Of a stretch of 18,226 nt of DNA, positions 15,401 to 18,226 are shown piece by piece. A program made the position numbers and the translations under genes. This DNA is from Thermoflexibacter sp. (GTDB lineage: Bacteria; Bacteroidota; Bacteroidia; Cytophagales; Thermoflexibacteraceae). Position 1 is the stretch's first letter, and every line of letters starts with the position of its first letter. The DNA lies in the NCBI GenBank assembly GCA_025455345.1, contig JALOMS010000190.1, forward strand, positions 1 to 18,226, given 5' to 3'. Under the pieces are notes generated by a model. It did no database searches. It was not told the origin of the DNA and saw only the letters and a program-made list of their open reading frames with translations.

Positions 15401-18226
15401 AGCAATCTTTACACTTGGGAAAAAGGCACAAAAGTAGCAGAAACAAATTTTGATACAGGGAAAGATAAAAAATTGAATTTGAGCAATTTAAAGGCGGGCA
15501 TGTATGTATTGGAACTGATTTCAAAGGACAAATACGGTGAAGAAGTCAAAGGCTTAAAATATTTTACGGTTTATTCTTCCAAAGCAAAAACGCCTGTTTA
15601 CAATTTGGCAGAATTTATCAAACCTTTGAAAACCAGATATGAAGTGGGTGAAACTGCCCAAATCTGTGTGGGGACTGCTTTCCAAAATGCACCAATTTTG
15701 TATGAAATAGAACTTGACGGGCAAATCCTCAAAAAAGAATGGTTGAACTTTAATAATGAGCAAAGGATTTTTGAAATTCCTGTTACAGAGGCAATGCGCG
15801 GCAATTTTGGCGTACATTTTACTTTTGTGCAAAACGGGCGCGCTTACCAGCATAACCAAGTTTTTACTATTCCTCACACAGACAAGGAGTTAGACATTAG
15901 TTTTGAAACATTTAGGAACAAACTTTTCCCTGGGCAGAACGAGGAATGGAAAATCAAAATCAAGGGCAAAAAGGGCGATAAAGTTGCCGCAGAAATGTTG
16001 GCAACGCTTTATGACGCTTCTTTGGACGTTTTCCGACCTAACTCCTTCAATTTTGATATTTTAAGTTATAACCAAACTACCAAACAGTGGGGCAATTACG
16101 GCTTTGGAACAAGGGGTTCTGACAACTCTACTTACTGGAATCAGTATCTATTTGGAATACAAGCAAGGTATTACGATAATTTGTATGTCTTTGGTTTTGA
16201 GGGAGGAAGGTACTATAGAGGAGATTTTCGAGTGAGAGGTGCAACTTCTATAAATTTGATGATGAGTGCGCCTATGAGCGAAGTCCAAGAAGAAGCAAGT
16301 TTTGATGCAGATAGTTTTGCAGATGATGCAGGAATGGTGGCAGATAGTGCAGAAATGTTAAAGAAAGATAGCCCTTCTCCCAAGAAAAGTATGGAAATGA
16401 ACAAAGCAATAGTAGTAGGGGGATTAGAAAAGGAAAAAGCAGGAACAAATGCAAGACTCGAAGAGGGAGGAGAAGAAAAGAAACCTGAACCCAAATTAGA
16501 AGACGTAAAAGCACGTACTAATTTCAATGAAACGGCTTTCTTTATGCCTCATTTGGAAACAGATGCAGAGGGAAATGTGATTGTGAAGTTTACCATTCCT
16601 GAAAGCCTCACACGCTGGAAAATGTTGGGTTTTGCTCATTCTAAGGATTTAAAATATGGCTTCAAAGGCAATGAGTTGGTTACACAAAAAGACTTGATGG
16701 TTGTACCCAATGCGCCTCGCTTTTTCAGAGAAAATGACGAAATGACTTTTGCCTCCAAAATCACTAATATTTCGGATAAAGACTTGACAGGCAAGGCGAA
16801 GGTGATGTTCTTTGATGCAATTTCGATGAAAGAGATTGATTTGATTAGCCCCACCCCAGCCCTCCCCAGTGGGGAGGGAGCTAAAAACTCCAAAGATGAA
16901 AAGAAAGGCAGTGGCATAGTTTCCCCCTCTGGGGGGACGGAAGGGGGGCTAATTGAGTTCTCCGTTCCCAAAGGGCAAAGCACAGTCGTAAAATGGAATA
17001 TCCATATCCCAGATGCAAAGTATCAAGCAATTACGTACAGAGTAGTGGCGCAAGCGGGCGAGTTTACGGACGGGGAAGAAATGAGTGTTCCTGTCCTCAC
17101 CAATAGAATGTTGATAACAGAAACCATGCCTTTGCCTGTGCGCGGTGGGCAAACCAAAGAGTATGAACTCACCAAGTTGGTAAAAAATAAGTCCACGACT
17201 TTGAAAAACCACAAGCTGACTTTGGAGTTTACTTCTAACCCTGCGTGGTATGCGGTACAGGCATTGCCTTACCTCATGGAGTACCCTTATGAGTGTGCAG
17301 AACAGACATTTAGCCGTTTTTATGCGAATAGTATCGCCACGCACGTTGCTAATTCACACCCAAAAATCAAGAACGTATTTGACGCTTGGGCAAGTGCAGA
17401 AAAGAACAATCCCGCAAGCGCAAATGGAGGAAGTTCTTCCGCCTTTTTGTCCAATTTGGAGAAAAATCAGGAGTTAAAATACTTGCTTTTGCAGGAAACA
17501 CCTTGGGTAGTCAATGCCCAAGACGAACAAGCAAGAAAGCGACAAATCGCAGTTTTGTTTGATTTGAACAGAATGTCAGGCGAATTAGGGCGCGCTTTGA
17601 CAAAGTTAGAACAAATGCAAGTATCTAACGGTGGTTTCCCTTGGTTTGACGGAATGCCCGACTCGCGCTGGATTACCCAACACATTGTGGCGGGCATGGG
17701 ACACTTGGACAAATTGGGCGTGAATACGATTAGAGCCAATGCAAATGCCTCCAATAAAATCAATTACGGAATTGACTCTGAGCGCACTTGGCGCATGATA
17801 GAGCGCGCCACGCTTTACTTGGACGAGCGCATGAGGGAAGATTATGAACGCTTGGAAGATTATTGCAAACGCAACAAACTCAAAATGGAGGAACAAAAAG
17901 CTGGTTATGAGGCAATTCACTACCTCTATACGCGTTCCTTCTTCAAAGACATTGCTTTGGCTGGGAAAAACAAAACTGCTTACAATTATTTCTTGGGGCA
18001 AGGCAAAAAATATTGGTTAGGCAATGGACTTTACATGGAAGGAATGTTGGCTTTGGTCTTGCACAGAAACGGCGAAACAGCAACAGCACAGGACATCGTG
18101 AAATCCTTGAAAGAGAGAAGTTTGAACAGCGAAGAAATGGGAATGTATTGGAAAAATATGATGAAAGGTGGCTACTGGTGGTACGAAGCCCCTGTGGAAA
18201 CCCAAGCACTCATGATTGAGGTTTTT
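12488..18226 (+). CDS. Alpha-2-macroglobulin family protein (3' end outside the window)
   Basis: The reading frame is open from the ATG at 12488 to the window edge (1913 codons, incomplete). Family role: large exported protease traps; a target protease cuts a bait region, the protein collapses around it, and a thioester bonds to it. Residues 1-22 are a signal peptide (hydrophobic IFITLAFCFAFLASIYA). Residues 50-450 are a helical N-terminal region usual in Bacteroidota members. Macroglobulin beta domains follow, including FFFTDRGIYRPSQSIYFKG, the MG2 signature. An acidic Ala/Ser/Glu-rich linker lies at about 1258-1340, then NFNETAFFMPHLETDAEGN and the alpha-2-macroglobulin core. The thioester motif CAEQ is intact at 1603-1606 (17294-17305), followed by the helical thioester domain. 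Odd features: palindrome-derived segments at residues 26-42 and about 1452-1489, and five consecutive Trp at 814-818. No penicillin-binding-protein gene such as pbpC is in view. Confidence 0.93.
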   Translation, partial: MSKIKIFITLAFCFAFLASIYAFQKYDFPSRYLQLVQFSKSDSKHQQLTTKHQEKMFFKDDKNYKSDWKKVDSLENKGLTESAAKVVDEIYAKAKKDNNSEQIVKAIVYQAKYISYTQEDAEVKILNKLDSEATIAAFPVKPILHSILATQYWQYYEQNRWRFYNRTETVAFEKKDIATWSLEDIVKETSKQYELSLQDAQNLKNTKIENFHEILGANVDSTVASFGRDKNRNLRPTLYDLLAHRAVDFFSNTEPEITRPIYKFELDKAEYFANAKDFAQLKIESKDTSAMKLQAIVLLQDLIKFHQNDTNKDALADADLKRIGFVYAHSVHANKESLYLKALQDFQNIYESSPIAADAAYLIADLYRTQGETYNFSKNNETHRWKLKEALELAEKVIKKYPNTQGANNSRHLIELVKTKSFSLDVEKVSPSNKPQRILVTYRNAPKMFFKVVSTNYEELGTMAGYYYDYKQREKLMKDLTSRKAVKSWNTTLPSDEGDFQAHATEMLVPELPHGYYFIFASDNEGFTYQKNTLFWSHFIISDLSLIGRQWAEKGEQEFYVLNRTTGKGVANAQAQPFYRDYNYNSRRYEYKKGILTASDKEGRVAIKYEGNNRNTSYFNLEISNGADKLHTEESFYVNQPYKNTPTPYYKTFFFTDRGIYRPSQSIYFKGILLNFKNQEKNPQGLGENRLKPEIIKNQSLKVYLYDVNGQKVSELDVKTNEYGSFSGTFTTPVGVLNGEMTIRTDGGYGGYHSISVEEYKRPKFEVSFEPVKGSFRLGEKVKMEGKAKAYSGANIDNAQVKYRIVRKAKLPYWWWWWYPDFQTSPEMEIANGNTTTDKDGAFSVEFEAVPDLGLPKSSKPTFTYQVFADVTDLNGETRSNSERVSIGYTALEIETDIPDELDLENFKPNFEINSTNLSGEFEPAQGTYTLHALKTPERVFRKRLWGKPDKFILSKSDFYKNFPNDEYENESNLYTWEKGTKVAETNFDTGKDKKLNLSNLKAGMYVLELISKDKYGEEVKGLKYFTVYSSKAKTPVYNLAEFIKPLKTRYEVGETAQICVGTAFQNAPILYEIELDGQILKKEWLNFNNEQRIFEIPVTEAMRGNFGVHFTFVQNGRAYQHNQVFTIPHTDKELDISFETFRNKLFPGQNEEWKIKIKGKKGDKVAAEMLATLYDASLDVFRPNSFNFDILSYNQTTKQWGNYGFGTRGSDNSTYWNQYLFGIQARYYDNLYVFGFEGGRYYRGDFRVRGATSINLMMSAPMSEVQEEASFDADSFADDAGMVADSAEMLKKDSPSPKKSMEMNKAIVVGGLEKEKAGTNARLEEGGEEKKPEPKLEDVKARTNFNETAFFMPHLETDAEGNVIVKFTIPESLTRWKMLGFAHSKDLKYGFKGNELVTQKDLMVVPNAPRFFRENDEMTFASKITNISDKDLTGKAKVMFFDAISMKEIDLISPTPALPSGEGAKNSKDEKKGSGIVSPSGGTEGGLIEFSVPKGQSTVVKWNIHIPDAKYQAITYRVVAQAGEFTDGEEMSVPVLTNRMLITETMPLPVRGGQTKEYELTKLVKNKSTTLKNHKLTLEFTSNPAWYAVQALPYLMEYPYECAEQTFSRFYANSIATHVANSHPKIKNVFDAWASAEKNNPASANGGSSSAFLSNLEKNQELKYLLLQETPWVVNAQDEQARKRQIAVLFDLNRMSGELGRALTKLEQMQVSNGGFPWFDGMPDSRWITQHIVAGMGHLDKLGVNTIRANANASNKINYGIDSERTWRMIERATLYLDERMREDYERLEDYCKRNKLKMEEQKAGYEAIHYLYTRSFFKDIALAGKNKTAYNYFLGQGKKYWLGNGLYMEGMLALVLHRNGETATAQDIVKSLKERSLNSEEMGMYWKNMMKGGYWWYEAPVETQALMIEVF
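12564..12613 (+). repeat. Two palindromes in the alpha-2-macroglobulin reading frame, after the signal peptide
   Basis: ACGACTT/AAGTCGT (12564-12570, 12574-12580) and GTCCAATTT/AAATCGGAC (12593-12601, 12605-12613, one mismatch) both have the 3-nt loop TCC. The same loop occurs in the intergenic hairpin at 7615-7627. They encode part of the low-complexity stretch YDFPSRYLQLVQFSKSD directly after the signal peptide. The following bases have an AACTAACCACTAA-like sequence resembling the intergenic octamers. Confidence 0.65.
16841..16956 (+). repeat. Composite palindromic element inside the alpha-2-macroglobulin gene
   Basis: Two GC-rich hairpins, CCCTCCCC/GGGGAGGG (16860-16867, 16871-16878) and CCCCC/GGGGG (16923-16927, 16931-16935), are bounded by inverted outer ends TTGATTAGCCCC (16841-16852) and GGGGCTAATTGA (16945-16956, 11 of 12 positions complementary). 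The organisation is two REP-like units facing each other. The element is read through in frame as SPTPALPSGEG, a charged spacer, then SPSGGTEGG. Its composition is far richer in G and C than the surrounding coding sequence. Confidence 0.8.

Noticed and set aside
12629..18209. Many minus-strand open frames of 60-250 codons across the last 5.6 kb
   Set aside because: The plus strand is one continuous frame with signal peptide, MG2 signature and CAEQ thioester motif; the minus frames lack any recognisable feature.

Overview
The window looks like a chromosomal segment of a low-GC member of the Bacteroidota, most likely a Cytophagales-type gliding or marine bacterium. The evidence is the gene content (a very large secreted alpha-2-macroglobulin with a Bacteroidota-style N-terminal extension, a SpoIIAA/STAS-like protein next to a photolyase, a CorC-type exporter), A-rich leaders without clear Shine-Dalgarno sites, and many short palindromic repeats. 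The organism call is inference, since there is no rRNA or tRNA here to anchor it.

Layout. 1-250: REP-like palindromes, then two closely similar perfect palindromes just upstream of a solitary HNH-nuclease-like gene (251-1144, +). 1109-3333 (-): a tight three-gene unit, transcribed STAS-like protein, coiled-coil protein, photolyase/cryptochrome. 3334-3822: no intact gene, but a fragment resembling the 3' end of the HNH gene and the first copy of a 110-bp direct repeat. 3823-5151 (+): a secreted two-domain protein whose stop codon abuts the second repeat copy. 5343-6419 (+): class I fructose-bisphosphate aldolase fbaB with a strong terminator. 6585-9789 (-): pspA-like gene, DUF3592-like gene with a probable broken 5' end, GNAT acetyltransferase, a 500-bp palindrome array, and a terD-family gene. 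10237-11479 (+): a CorC/HlyC-type transporter gene that appears frameshifted and internally shortened near its 5' end. 11796-12422 (+): membrane-anchored DUF6843-like protein. 12488 to the window edge (+): alpha-2-macroglobulin with an intact CAEQ thioester motif, 3' end outside the window.

How it fits together. Most genes are housekeeping or envelope/stress functions: DNA photorepair, glycolysis/gluconeogenesis, membrane-stress proteins (PspA, TerD), envelope export and a periplasmic protease trap. I see no complete mobile element, CRISPR array or multi-gene defence island. The HNH gene is defence-like but has no ATPase partner inside the window.

The most unusual signal is a population of short palindromic elements present both between genes and inside reading frames. 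One 30-bp family occurs once intergenically and three times within the pspA-like gene, each time in the same frame and encoding nearly the same peptide. Two other palindrome types lie in frame inside the alpha-2-macroglobulin gene, one just after the signal peptide and one, with inverted outer ends, in an apparent loop of a macroglobulin domain. This resembles the palindromic protein-coding elements known from Rickettsia, here apparently in a Bacteroidota genome. Other points of interest are the 110-bp direct repeat bracketing the secreted-protein gene, 8-bp tandem repeats at two gene boundaries, a terminator-like hairpin lying before the HNH gene's stop codon, and the disrupted corC gene.
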